A stretch of 64,000 bases of DNA from NCBI RefSeq assembly GCF_963576675.1, contig NC_088911.1, positions 59,295,756 to 59,359,755 on the forward strand. The letters run 5' to 3'. Positions 35,501-44,607 of this stretch are shown here, piece by piece (positions within the stretch are counted from its first letter, which is position 1; every line of letters begins with the position of its first letter). The position numbers and the translations under genes were made by a program. The DNA is from Euphorbia lathyris (lineage: Eukaryota; Streptophyta; Magnoliopsida; Malpighiales; Euphorbiaceae). A model generated the notes under the pieces. It ran no database searches. It was not told the origin of the DNA and worked only from the letters and a program-made list of their open reading frames with translations.

Positions 35501-38500
35501 AGCCGGCAGCACTAGTGGGAGCAATTATAGCCCGAAAGAAGGCTGAAATCACATTTACTGACAAGGATCTCCCAGAAGAGGGGAAGGCTCACAACAAGCC
35601 TTTGTATATCCGAGCGGAAATTAACGGAAAGAAGACTAGTTGCGTGATGGTCGATGATGGATCGGCCATTAATGTTTGTCCCTTGAAACTCTTGTCGAAG
35701 TTGGGAGTGGAGAGAGGAGACTTGACAGCCTCTGAAACTGTGATTAGAACATATGATGATAGCCGTAGGCATATTGAAGGAGTCTTTAAGGCCAAGTTGA
35801 AAGTGGGGCCGCATGAAGAAGAAACTGAGTTCACCGTGCTGGATATACCGGTAACCTTTGGTGTACTGTTGGGACGCCCTTGGTTCCATAAGCTGGGAGG
35901 TGTGCCCTCCACGCTCCACCAAATGATTAAATTCCCCTTCGGGGAGGAGATAGTGACAATCAGAGCTGAGAAATTGAGCTCGGTGGCAGCATTGGGAATT
36001 GAGCCTCAACTTTTCTCCGGATTCCAAGTCTCCGGGATTTACGAATCAAGCATGACCACCGACGTGGTGAAGATGATTAAGGGAGGTTTCATCCTAGGAA
36101 TGGGCTTAGGAGCACACCATCAGGGGTTGCCAGAATTTCCGGATTTTAAGAGTCAGAAAACCCGGAGGGGTTTGGGATATGAGCAGGGAGGTCCATCCAA
36201 TGTAAGTGGTGAAGGAAAAGTGGGCCTAAGGAAGTACTTCGTGAACGAGGGGCATGGACAGGCGTATTCAGGGACCCCCGAGGCATGGACTAGCACAGAA
36301 GGGAAGATTCTACCGGGGTTCGAAATCTTCAATGATGTTGCCGACTGGGGCAAAGGAAAGGCGAGTTGCTTTGTCGAGGAGATTATGATGCTGGATTTGA
36401 ATGTCGAGGAGCAAGTCATCACCATTGAAGCAATTGCGAGAGCGGTGGACGAGCCCAGTACCTCCAAGGTTCATGAGGAGCCCGAGAACCCTGATGATGA
36501 AAATTGTATTACCGCTTTGTTTGAATCAGATGATGTAATCACCCATGCTATCAATGAAATGAATTCTGATTTTGCTTACTTGCTTGATGTTGATCGTGAT
36601 CATTCCATGCATTCTCATTCATATAACATGCCTACATTTGAAATCAATGCAATAGAAATGTCAACTTTCAATCTTGGTACGGATGAAAATCCTAAACTTA
36701 TACAAATCGCTCAAGAATTAACTATTAAAGAGAGGAAAGAATTTGAGAGAATAATTAAAAAATACGAAATAGTGTTTGCTTGGACATACGAAGACATGCC
36801 TGGAATTGATCAATCAATCGTAACTCACCGCATTCCAACTTACCCCGAAGCAAAGCCCGTAAAGCAGAAGCTCCGACGTATGAGACCAGAATGGGCAGAT
36901 AAGATCAGAGAGGAGGTGAAGAAGCAGTTAGAAGCAGGATTCATCGAAGTGATCGACTATCCCCCTTGGGTCGCAAATGTGGTGCCAATTGCGAAAAAGG
37001 ACGGCAAAGTGAGGATGTGCGTTGATTACAGAGATCTTAACAAGGCATGCCCCAAGGATGAGTTCGCATTGCCTTATATCGACGTATTGATCGACAGTGC
37101 AGCGTCAAGTGTATTACACACGAATGTGGATGATTTCATGGGCTACATGCAACTCCAGATGGCCGAAAAGCACAAAGCAAAAACCTCGTTCACAACTGAG
37201 TGGGGGACATACTGTTACAGAGTAATGCCGTTTGGTTTGAAGAATGCCGGGGCAACTTACCAGCGAATGGCCACAGCACTGTTCCATGATATGATACACA
37301 AGGAGGTAGAAGTTTACGTGGACGATATGATGGTCAAATCAGATATAAGAGAAGGGCATTTTGCCGCGCTCGAGAAGTTTTTGGCCCGAATTGCAGAGTT
37401 TAAGCTAAGGTTAAACCCGAAGAAGTGCTTTTTCGGCGTTTCATCGGGAAAAATCTTAGGCTATGTAATCGGAAATAAGGGAATCGAGGTGGATCCTGAT
37501 AAAGTGAAGGCTATACAGGAGATGCCGGCGCCGAGAAATGAGAAGGAAGTGAGAGGGTTTCTGGGGCAGGTTCAGTATATCAGTCGGTTCATAGCAAGAC
37601 TCACCGCAATCTGCGAGCCAATCTTTAAGTTGCTAAGGAAAGACCAACCTGCTATTTGGAATGATAAGTGTCAACAAGCTCTGGAGAGCGTCCGGAACTA
37701 TTTGTCTAATCCGCCAGTGCTGAGACCGCCTAAACTGGGAAAGCCGCTTCTCCTCTATGTAGCAATTGATGAGCGATCTATTGGGGCAATGTTGGCTCAA
37801 GAGGGAGACACCGATGTGGAGCACGCGGTGTATTATTTGAGTAAGAAATTCCTGGAGTACGAGCTCAAGTACAACATGCTCGAAAAGACATGTGTGGCAG
37901 TGGTATGGTTGACAAAGAAACTGCGGCACTATTTCCAATCGTATAAAGTGATCATTATTTCTCGGATGGACCTCGTGAAGTATCTATACCGAACTCCATC
38001 CTTGACGGGGAAGTTAGCCAGATGGTTGTTGCTTTTATCCGAGTTTGACATTGAATATGTGACAAAGAAGGTTATCAAAGGGAGGGCCGTGGCAGAATTT
38101 CTGGCCAACCAACCTCTGAATGCAGAGGAAGAAGAGATAAGCTATGATTTCCCCGATGAACACTTGAACGCAATCGAAGTTATACCGTGGAAAATGTTCT
38201 TCGATGGAGCAGTTAATTCGAATGGAGCCGGAGTAGGAGTACTACTTACCTCACCGGAAGGAGAAAGGATCCCGATGGCCAAGAAGTTATCCTTCCCTCT
38301 CACTAATAATATGGCCGAATATGAAGCATGCATTTATGGTTTAGAGTCATTAGCGGCACTGGGAGCATCATATGTCGAAATTTGGGGTGACTCCAAGTTG
38401 ATCATCGAACAGGCACAAGGAAACTGGGAAGTGAGGGAAGAAAGGCTACGTCCATATCTAGATCAGCTAGAAGGGTTGGCACAAAGATTCAAGAAGTGTC

Positions 38501-39591
38501 GTTTCTATCACATTCCTCGAGCGCAAAACCAGGCGACGGATGCTTTGGCCACTTTGGTGTCAGTTTGGGACAACCCCCGGAACCTTGCCTCGAAACCGTT
38601 GGTATTAAGGAGATCTCACAAACCATGCTACGAGGACGTAATGCTGTTAGAGGCAGATGAAAAACCGTGGTATTTCGATATCGTGAACTTCATGAAAAAT
38701 GGAACATATCCGGCAGAGTCAGAACTGAGGGATCAAGCTGTGATCAGAAGATTAGCTCGTCAGTTCGTCATCCACGACGACTTACTTTACAAAAGGCACA
38801 TTGATGGGTTACAACTAAGATGCTTGGATGCGGAAGAAGCCCGCGAGGCAATGGAATCAGTACATTCAGGAATTTGTGGAGCCCATATGGGGGGAGCAGT
38901 ACTAGCTAAGAAAATTATTAGGCAAGGCTTCTATTGGCTCACCATGGAAAGAGATTGTAACGAGTATGCAAAGAAATGTCATGATTGTCAAATCCACGGC
39001 GATTGCAGTCATCTTCCGGCCACGGAATTACATGTGTTAGCACCTATTTGGCCATTCGCGGCCTGGGGCATTGACATCATCGGCGAAGTAAGGCCTAACG
39101 CTTCAAATGGACATAAGTTTATTGCTGTCGCCATCGATTATTTCACCAAGTGGGTAGAAGCAGAGTCGTTTAGCAAACTGGGATCCAAGCAGATGAGAAA
39201 GTTCATTGAAAAACACTTGATCACCAGGTTCGGAGTGCCTCATCACATGATTACGGATAACGGGGTCCAGTTTCAGGGGGAAGTAAGAAATCTTTTCCGA
39301 GAATATGGCATTGAACATCACAGGTCTTCTCCATACCGTCCACAGGCTAATGGAGCAGTAGAAGCAGCTAATAAGAACCTTAAGAGGATTCTCGTAAAAA
39401 CGGTGGAATCACATCGGAATTGGCATGAGCAGCTCCCACTCGCATTATGGGCTTATCGCACGACAATTAGAACCTCAACTGGGGCAACGCCATTCTCTTT
39501 GGTGTATGGAACAGAAGCAGTCTTGCCGATTGAGATCGAAAAGCGATCGTTGAGAATCGCAGTGGAGGCAGAAATTCCCGAGGCGGAATGA
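32518..39591 (+). CDS. Tat-lineage gag-pro-RT-RNase H-integrase polyprotein with four gag-like domains
   Basis: 2357 codons in one frame. Residues about 165-330 form a gag domain (FDGTGDPTAHMNQY to the LTVEG end), followed by a CEFHSSYGHTIENC knuckle near 407. Two partial gag copies follow (about 535-604 and 625-698), then a fourth with its C-terminal half (about 717-868). Protease: VDDGSAINV, D1046-S1049. RT: CVDYRDLNKACPKD to YVDD at 1600-1603. A first RNase H is near 1741-1870. A second, archaeal-type RNase H starts with FFDGA at D1896, which marks the Tat lineage. Integrase has an HHCC-like region near 2117-2165 and D2186, D2247, E2282. The stop is a TGA at 39589-39591 where the next codons read on in frame, so a Trp codon was probably lost. 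The product would assemble particles and copy and insert the element. Confidence 0.93.
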   Translation: MDTVRADVIIKRLWFRESNRLVRQFDQLRVDNSESVVVASESSSAGYTQSSVSMSVTDEKVAELENSVNNINDHLAAILAQLAELALKENKSGSKRAENEVNDGPRFGNEEDYQDYIRKQLEKEKAKEEEWRQHITQEVQDLRGGSSGSQDFYNLKNCLSAIALPLKFRLPDMKNFDGTGDPTAHMNQYVAMMKHTILTEDQVLGLFNTYLEGAVLTWFHALPVVTKRDWKELAKSFIAQYSFNTMLEVTLKELESTKQHAGESFSDFVKRWRAKAAVMKQKPLEQDQIRMVVGNTLPYIKNELRYMPFTDFNQMYSCALTVEGDGEPKKAYTKWTKSGYSAGGPSASTESTAVKVVDLNAIEKRRFAKFDQTYAKVFERLQKKGLLKALTPYNKAQPTPQIQARGYCEFHSSYGHTIENCERLKHEIQDLIEEKKIADPSSANPSTRRNPLPNHRVSMIGMGLTERVMMESFEENVEELLDSDEKNNVGNGLYVSFLGEEQENELMDEGSDGGAPYDEDSAEETGEGSSRTIVPELGLFSGGGNPEVHLREYMHDMFIESFGVDEIAQWFHHSLIGEPLEWFHSLPDSCKHDWDQLSDLFLKKYQRAEDRAAERFVMQIGPIKRPLPRVSKYNGNKDPMEHLHFYLSAMAPLGFKEEEITSLFCNSLMGEPLMWYMSLPMYVKTDWAALTKRFIKEYTVWMLAEQTPDSPSYQTPDAVLAMPRYGGYQDPVEHARLFHNHMYDAGFPQCELHEHFPETLMGEALLWHQGLSEEEMGHWVPLRSAFVARYEMYVPWTGSLEDLDSIRQFPEEPFVDYARRWRHRYEQCHETMSNEVQLMCIQRGAIPLAARRMSRVSLRDYDELIGWALYGSADPFYLNPNVPHVMDLMVVDIWESSSDEEDANQRVPINIWDESDDEPEIAVMTRSGRVAEGKAPMIETEIGEGSAPKPDDQVLEQLKKTQAKSTVWEVLCHSKYHRENLMKELQNLVISTDTEPAALVGAIIARKKAEITFTDKDLPEEGKAHNKPLYIRAEINGKKTSCVMVDDGSAINVCPLKLLSKLGVERGDLTASETVIRTYDDSRRHIEGVFKAKLKVGPHEEETEFTVLDIPVTFGVLLGRPWFHKLGGVPSTLHQMIKFPFGEEIVTIRAEKLSSVAALGIEPQLFSGFQVSGIYESSMTTDVVKMIKGGFILGMGLGAHHQGLPEFPDFKSQKTRRGLGYEQGGPSNVSGEGKVGLRKYFVNEGHGQAYSGTPEAWTSTEGKILPGFEIFNDVADWGKGKASCFVEEIMMLDLNVEEQVITIEAIARAVDEPSTSKVHEEPENPDDENCITALFESDDVITHAINEMNSDFAYLLDVDRDHSMHSHSYNMPTFEINAIEMSTFNLGTDENPKLIQIAQELTIKERKEFERIIKKYEIVFAWTYEDMPGIDQSIVTHRIPTYPEAKPVKQKLRRMRPEWADKIREEVKKQLEAGFIEVIDYPPWVANVVPIAKKDGKVRMCVDYRDLNKACPKDEFALPYIDVLIDSAASSVLHTNVDDFMGYMQLQMAEKHKAKTSFTTEWGTYCYRVMPFGLKNAGATYQRMATALFHDMIHKEVEVYVDDMMVKSDIREGHFAALEKFLARIAEFKLRLNPKKCFFGVSSGKILGYVIGNKGIEVDPDKVKAIQEMPAPRNEKEVRGFLGQVQYISRFIARLTAICEPIFKLLRKDQPAIWNDKCQQALESVRNYLSNPPVLRPPKLGKPLLLYVAIDERSIGAMLAQEGDTDVEHAVYYLSKKFLEYELKYNMLEKTCVAVVWLTKKLRHYFQSYKVIIISRMDLVKYLYRTPSLTGKLARWLLLLSEFDIEYVTKKVIKGRAVAEFLANQPLNAEEEEISYDFPDEHLNAIEVIPWKMFFDGAVNSNGAGVGVLLTSPEGERIPMAKKLSFPLTNNMAEYEACIYGLESLAALGASYVEIWGDSKLIIEQAQGNWEVREERLRPYLDQLEGLAQRFKKCRFYHIPRAQNQATDALATLVSVWDNPRNLASKPLVLRRSHKPCYEDVMLLEADEKPWYFDIVNFMKNGTYPAESELRDQAVIRRLARQFVIHDDLLYKRHIDGLQLRCLDAEEAREAMESVHSGICGAHMGGAVLAKKIIRQGFYWLTMERDCNEYAKKCHDCQIHGDCSHLPATELHVLAPIWPFAAWGIDIIGEVRPNASNGHKFIAVAIDYFTKWVEAESFSKLGSKQMRKFIEKHLITRFGVPHHMITDNGVQFQGEVRNLFREYGIEHHRSSPYRPQANGAVEAANKNLKRILVKTVESHRNWHEQLPLALWAYRTTIRTSTGATPFSLVYGTEAVLPIEIEKRSLRIAVEAEIPEAE

Positions 39592-39912
39592 GCGAAGAAG
39601 CGATGTGAGCAGTTGGCTCTAGTTGACGAAAAAAGGATGGAAGCGCTTTACCATGTACAGTTATATCAAAGAAGGATGGCTCGGGCTTTCAATAAAAAGG
39701 TCAAGACCAGTCCTATCAAAGAAGGAGATTTGGTGCTGAAACAGATCCGTGTGACGCACACCGACCCGAGGGGGAAGTTCAGGCCTAACTGGGAAGGACC
39801 ATTCGTCGTGAAGAAGATACTAAGCAAAGGAGCGGTGAAGTTAACCACAATGGACGGCATGGAATTCTCCGAACCTACCAACCTGGATAGGCTTAAGAAA
39901 TACTTTTCGTAA
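39592..39912 (+). pseudogene. Integrase C-terminal tail cut off by a premature TGA
   Basis: The frame continues unbroken after the TGA: KKRCEQLALVDEKRMEALYHV, then RRMARAFNKKVK and the GDLVLKQIRV...GKFRPNWEGPFVVKK module common to gypsy integrase tails, ending LDRLKKYFS at 39909. It has no start of its own. With read-through it would add 106 residues to the polyprotein. Confidence 0.9.
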
Positions 39913-40100
39913 AAAAAAAAAAAAAAAAAAGAAAAATTCCCGATAGGTTGAAAACCCGCAAAGGGCGACCTATGCAACAATAAGAGAAATCCCAATGGGT
40001 GAAAACCCGAAAGGGCACTCATTTAAAAATTCCGGGATAGTAAAAGGAGAGGAGAAAAATCGCCGGGATCCGAAAACCGAAAGGTGGATCCTGGTAACAA
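39913..40100 (+). repeat. A-tract followed by three related stem-loops
   Basis: A run of about 20 A is followed by three units of similar design: GGTTGAAAACCCGCAAAGGG, GGGTGAAAACCCGAAAGGGC and CCGAAAACCGAAAGG. Each is enclosed by short complementary arms (such as ATAGGT/ACCTAT and GGATCC/GGATCC). They lie directly after the polyprotein stop. Confidence 0.7.
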
Positions 40101-40385
40101 TAGTTATGACTTGAGCAATTACAAAAACAATGTATAAGAGACTAAGTATTTCTGTTGTTTGTAAATAAATAAAGGCATGAATATATTTGACGAGAATGAT
40201 TGGAATCATCATAATCTACTGAATGCATGGTAATATGAATCACGAGTTATACATTTCCAATCCTACTTTTCGCAAAAAGCCTACCTACTATCCACCCCAC
40301 TCTCTATACATCAGCTATACAGCGGGGAAACTCCAATAAAAGCTACAAAGCAATAATGAAAGCTACAAAGCAATACATAACGAGC

Positions 40386-43306
40386 CTAATATGGAGGGAA
40401 GTCCCAATAGTCCTCAAAATCTCTCAGGTGTGATGCCCGCTCCGCAGATAGTGCCTCTTCGGCAGCATGCGCTCTCTCATCAGAAACTCGTGCTCTCTCA
40501 TCAGAGGCGCGTGCTCTCTCATCAGCAGCTCGTGCTCTCTCCTCTGCAGTAAGGCGCCTGATCGACTCATCACGCGCCCTCTCCTCGACGGCAAGGCGAC
40601 CCTCAGTCTCCCGTCGCATCATCCCTGACCAGTGATCATTTCTCTCCTGATACACCTGACCAACCCAGGCGTCGGCCTCCCGCACCAACTCGCTCTGCCT
40701 CCGCTCGTGGGCATGCAGATCACTCTACAGAAAAAGAAAAAAAAGAACGGATAAAAAGCAGCATAGGCCAAAAACATAAATCATACATACATGCATACAT
40801 TCCACTACACTAAAGTAAAGTAATGATACATACCAGGTGATCGGTGCAGCGTAAGCTGAGGCGATCTCGTAGGTAACCAGACAGCCCCACGTAATCTGTA
40901 CAAGTCTCCCTCGTGGTCAGAGAAGCGTCTGAGGGATCAAATGGGACCCTCGAGGAGAAGATAGGAGGAGCCGCCTCGAATCCCGCATAAGCTGCCCCGG
41001 ACTCGTCATAGCAAATCGTGGCATAATCTCTCCCGTAGTCTGGTAGGGGCACGCCTAGGGAAGACCTCTCCGGTCGGGCAGCGCTGGAGGACTCGCCGAC
41101 GTAGTAGGGCTGCTCGCACACAGGCGTCTGAGCTCGAGTACCGTCAAAGAAATCAGATAAATGGGCACTCCTCCAGGACCCCTCCTGCAAAAAAAAACAC
41201 AATAAAAACCCCTAAACATCTCATGAATGAAAGGTAAAATAAGAAGGGGATGGAACCACTTACCGGGACCTCCTCCTGACCGAAGACTGCCGCGACAGCC
41301 TCCCTCGAAAATACATCTGCCACCGGATCCACCTCCATCGCTGCCGCCGGGGCATCCCTCGCGCTCAGCAGAGTAGATAAGTAAGGCTCACGGCCCCCGG
41401 CGTGAATCCACACCGCCCTACCAACAAACCAACGGGTCAAGTCCTGACGAACGGTCGATAAGGGCATGGTCCGCACCGCGAACATAGAAATGGGGATCTC
41501 ACCCGGTGTCCAGTGAGCGTCCCTAACTCCAGTGATGCCTCGATCCCCTAAATACCATGCCCGCACGCAGGGGCCGGTGAGCACACACTGCTGCTCCTGG
41601 ATCATCGATACATACGTATAATCGGGGCCGAAGTCGAGGTCGTCCCATCTGAACTTAATCTAAAAATGCACAAAGAGAAAGTCAGAAAGACTCAAACAAA
41701 AACCGAGCATGATTAGGCAAAATCTACCTGTGTGAGGGTCAGCGAGTCGATCCAATCTAGGAGTCGTGGCACCGTCCGACTCCTTTCAGCGCTCAAGTCA
41801 AAATCCCTCCATCGAGTCATAAAAGGCGGCCTCGGTACTCTTGGTCGAGATCGAGACCGGCTGGGAAGGATGTGCCTCTCATACGCCCACACTTGCGGTA
41901 AAAACAAGGACTAGGAGTGTGAAAAACGCGAAGAAGATAAGACGGGCAAGTCAAGAAGGCGTCACGTACCAGCAGAGCAAAGGTGTAACCACCGAAATCC
42001 TTGCGCTTCATGCAAGTCAGATCCAAAAACTTGTAGAGAAAGGCTAAGCCTGCCCCCGCCCAATCGTAGGAAGCCGCTGCATCCAGATCGCTGAGCGCCT
42101 GAATGAGACCTGCGTGTACCTTTCCGCCCTTCGTGCGGAAAATCGTCTCACTCAGAGTATACACTAAGAAGCTGCGAACCGCCAAGTCGGTATCGTCTGT
42201 CTCGCAGAAATCTCGCCGACTCAAGAGGCTCGCGGTGGAAATAAACTTCGCTGGAGTAGATTTGGCGCAAAGACGAACTCCCGGTCCAATCAAGGCAGCG
42301 AGCCTAGCAAGGTCGACCCGTGGTCGCATCATATCGAAATGGAAAGGAACGGGAGTGTTGCTCCCTCGCAACCCTGTCAGCAGAGAAAAATCTTGGGGCG
42401 AGATGGTCATCTCCCCAAAGGAAAGGTGGAAGGTGTGGGTCGAGTCAACCCACCGCTCACATAAGGCCCGTAGGCCGAAACGATCGCATACCCCGTTGGT
42501 GCGGGGCAACGCTGCAATAAAAGGCTCGAAGCCCAACCCACGCACGCGGGCTCTCGTCGCGGCACCTAGCCTATCGTACCACGAGTGAATCTCGGTGGTG
42601 GTCCCCGAAATCTCAATGAACTAAAAAGAACAAGACAAGAAAATTTAAATACAGCTCCTAAAGCATGCAATTGATAAGAACGCGTTAAGACTAGGTATTC
42701 TTTCATAGAGACATCCGGTCAGTTAGGACCAATTTTCTGTAAAAATCTCTCCTGTAGGGTCATTCACGTAGGGTTTAGTCAATTCTTTAATCCACCCTCG
42801 TCTGCGGGGACGAGGAGCATATATTAGGTTTTACTATTCACGTGCACTATTCACGTTTTCATTATTCACGTGCATTAGCTAAGTTTTTACTATTCACGTT
42901 TTTACTATTCACGTGCACTATTCACGTTTTTACTATTCACGTGCACTATTCACATCTTCACTATTCACGTTGTTTGTACCGTTAGCATGCATAAATTTGT
43001 AGTGTCACTATTCACATGCATATAGCGCGCATTCTTACAAAAATAAACAAGTGCTACTTGTAAATAAAGGAATTCACGTTTTCTAGCTAAAGTCCTCTAA
43101 GGCAGTCTAAGGGTTAGCATGCAAATCATGTTCGGATAGGAATGCTAAAGCCTAGAGTTCGAATCAAATAAAAGTGAGAAATTACTTACCTCGTTGCAGC
43201 GTGTCCTGCTCAAATGCGTCGTAGGGTCGTGGAAAGTATCCACTCTATCCAGGTTTACGTAAACCTCGTCCATGCCTCTAGTGCCATCCCATTCATCTAA
43301 ATCCAT
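40386..43306 (-). CDS. Plant-mobile-domain (PMD, MAIN-like) protein, antisense gene inside the gypsy element
   Basis: Six exons join in phase with GT-AG introns: 43306-43190, 42620-41966, 41891-41728, 41659-41264, 41184-40834, 40724-40386, giving 673 residues without a stop. Exon 1 starts MDLDEWDGTRGMDEVYVNLD and ends at a GTAAGT donor. Exons 2-4 carry the PMD region: LCERWVDSTHTFHLSFGEMT, ISPQDFSLLTGLRG, AYERHILPSRSRSR and WDDLDFGPDY. The last exon is a charged coiled coil with repeats of ERARA.DERAR, ending DYWDFPPY. PMD proteins include Arabidopsis MAIN and MAIL1, which act in the nucleus in transposon silencing and genome stability. Antisense ORFs of this kind are known in the Tat lineage. 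The gene lies between pol and the 3' LTR and would need its own promoter. Function in the element is unknown. Confidence 0.9.
42830..43020. repeat. CTATTCACGTGCA-type repeats in intron 1 of the antisense gene
   Basis: About ten copies of ATTCACGT or close variants in 190 bp, several forming the CACGTG G-box. They lie in the first intron of the PMD gene (intron 43189-42621). G-boxes bind plant bZIP/bHLH factors, so a regulatory role is conceivable but not shown. Confidence 0.75.
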
Positions 43307-43738
43307 CCTGAGAATAATCCAAATTGAAGTCTAGTGAGAGAAAGAAGAGAGAAAAGGTGTGGGGTTGAAATGAAACCCCACCACCTTATATAGGAAAAGG
43401 GAATGGCATTCCCGTAAATAGTGAAAAAAGTACGATTTGACATAAAGGTAAAAAGTAAATAATTAATTACTAGGTGCACAGACCTCCGATTTGCAGTCCG
43501 TTTCAGTCTGCATTTCTCCCAGACAACGACCAACATTGTCGAGATATGAACTCTAGACAACAGTCAATTTTTACGGAACAGTGACACCAGTCAAAATACA
43601 GACAACAGTCAACAGAAGAATAATCGTTAGTCTATATCATTCCAGACTAAAATACGTCCCCATTAAACCTTCGAGATGCTAGCTCCAGTAAGAAAATACA
43701 GACAACAGTGTTGTAGAAGAATCCAGAGACAATCCCCG

Positions 43739-44374
43739 CTTTTGAGCCATCTTACTCACGGTCGCAGACCGGAGTTGCTTTTGAGCCATCTGACTCACGG
43801 TCGTAGACCGGAGTTGCTTTTGAGCCATCTGACTCACGGTCGCAGACCGGAGTTGCTTTTGAGCCATCTGACTCACGGTCGTAGACCGGAGTTGCTTTTA
43901 AGCCATCTGACTCAAGGTCGCAGACCTGAGTTGCTTTTGAGCCATTGTACCCGCGGTCGTGGACCAGGGTCGCTTTTGAGCCATCTTACCCGCGGTCGTG
44001 GACCAGGGTCGCTTTTGAGCCATCTTACTTTCGGTCGTAGACCAGAGTCGCTTTTGAGCCATCTTACTCTCGGTCGTAGACCAGAGTTGCTTTTGAGCCA
44101 TCTGACTCACGGTCGCAGACCGGAGTTGCTTTTGAGCCATTTTACCCGCGGTCGTGGACTAGGGTCGCTTTTGAGCCATCTTACTCTCGGTTGTAGACCA
44201 GAGTTGCTTTTGAGCCATCTTACTCAAGGTCGCAGACCTGAGTTGCTTTTGAGCCATTTTACCCGCGGTCGTGGACCAGGGTCGCTTTTGAGCCATCTTA
44301 CTCGCGGTCGTAGACCTGAGTTGCTTTTGAGCCATCCCATTAGCGGTCGTACACTGAAATTGCATTTGAGCCAT
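43739..44374. repeat. 39-bp minisatellite, about 16 copies
   Basis: The unit contains TTTTGAGCCATCTTACTCAC followed by GGTCGCAGACCGGAGTTGC. The GAGCCAT core recurs 17 times at 39-bp spacing with two main variants (CAGACCGGAG and GGACCAGGG types). Because 39 is divisible by three, it yields a 291-codon + frame and several - frames that are artefacts. It lies 430 bp upstream of the antisense gene start and before the 3' LTR. Confidence 0.95.
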
Positions 44375-44592
44375 AACCAACGTACGCTAGATTCCGAGAA
44401 AAGAACATTCATCGATGGCCATTCCAAAGGTGACGATGGAAGGAATCAGAGGACGACACCGGAACGCGCAGCGCGAAGGTCAGGTATGCTCCCTCCTACT
44501 CTTTACGTGTCTTTTACTTTTATATGTTTTACATTGCATGTGTTGCGTTAGCAAAAAACGTTTTCGAAACACACACATCACTGTCAAAATAG

Positions 44593-44607
44593 AAAAGTAG
44601 GGGCAAC
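44593..44607 (+). other. Polypurine tract of the gypsy element
   Basis: AAAAGTAGGGGCAAC stands directly before the 3' LTR and is the expected primer for plus-strand synthesis. Confidence 0.75.

Noticed and set aside
33277..39321. Many minus-strand frames of 61-172 codons
   Set aside because: Shadows of the Tat polyprotein with no recognisable domain.
43739..44374. CRISPR-like array
   Set aside because: Units are contiguous without unique spacers and this is plant nuclear DNA.
43676..44551. A 291-codon plus-strand frame with LLSHLTHGRRPEL repeats
   Set aside because: It is the translation of the 39-bp minisatellite; unit length divisible by three keeps several frames open on both strands.
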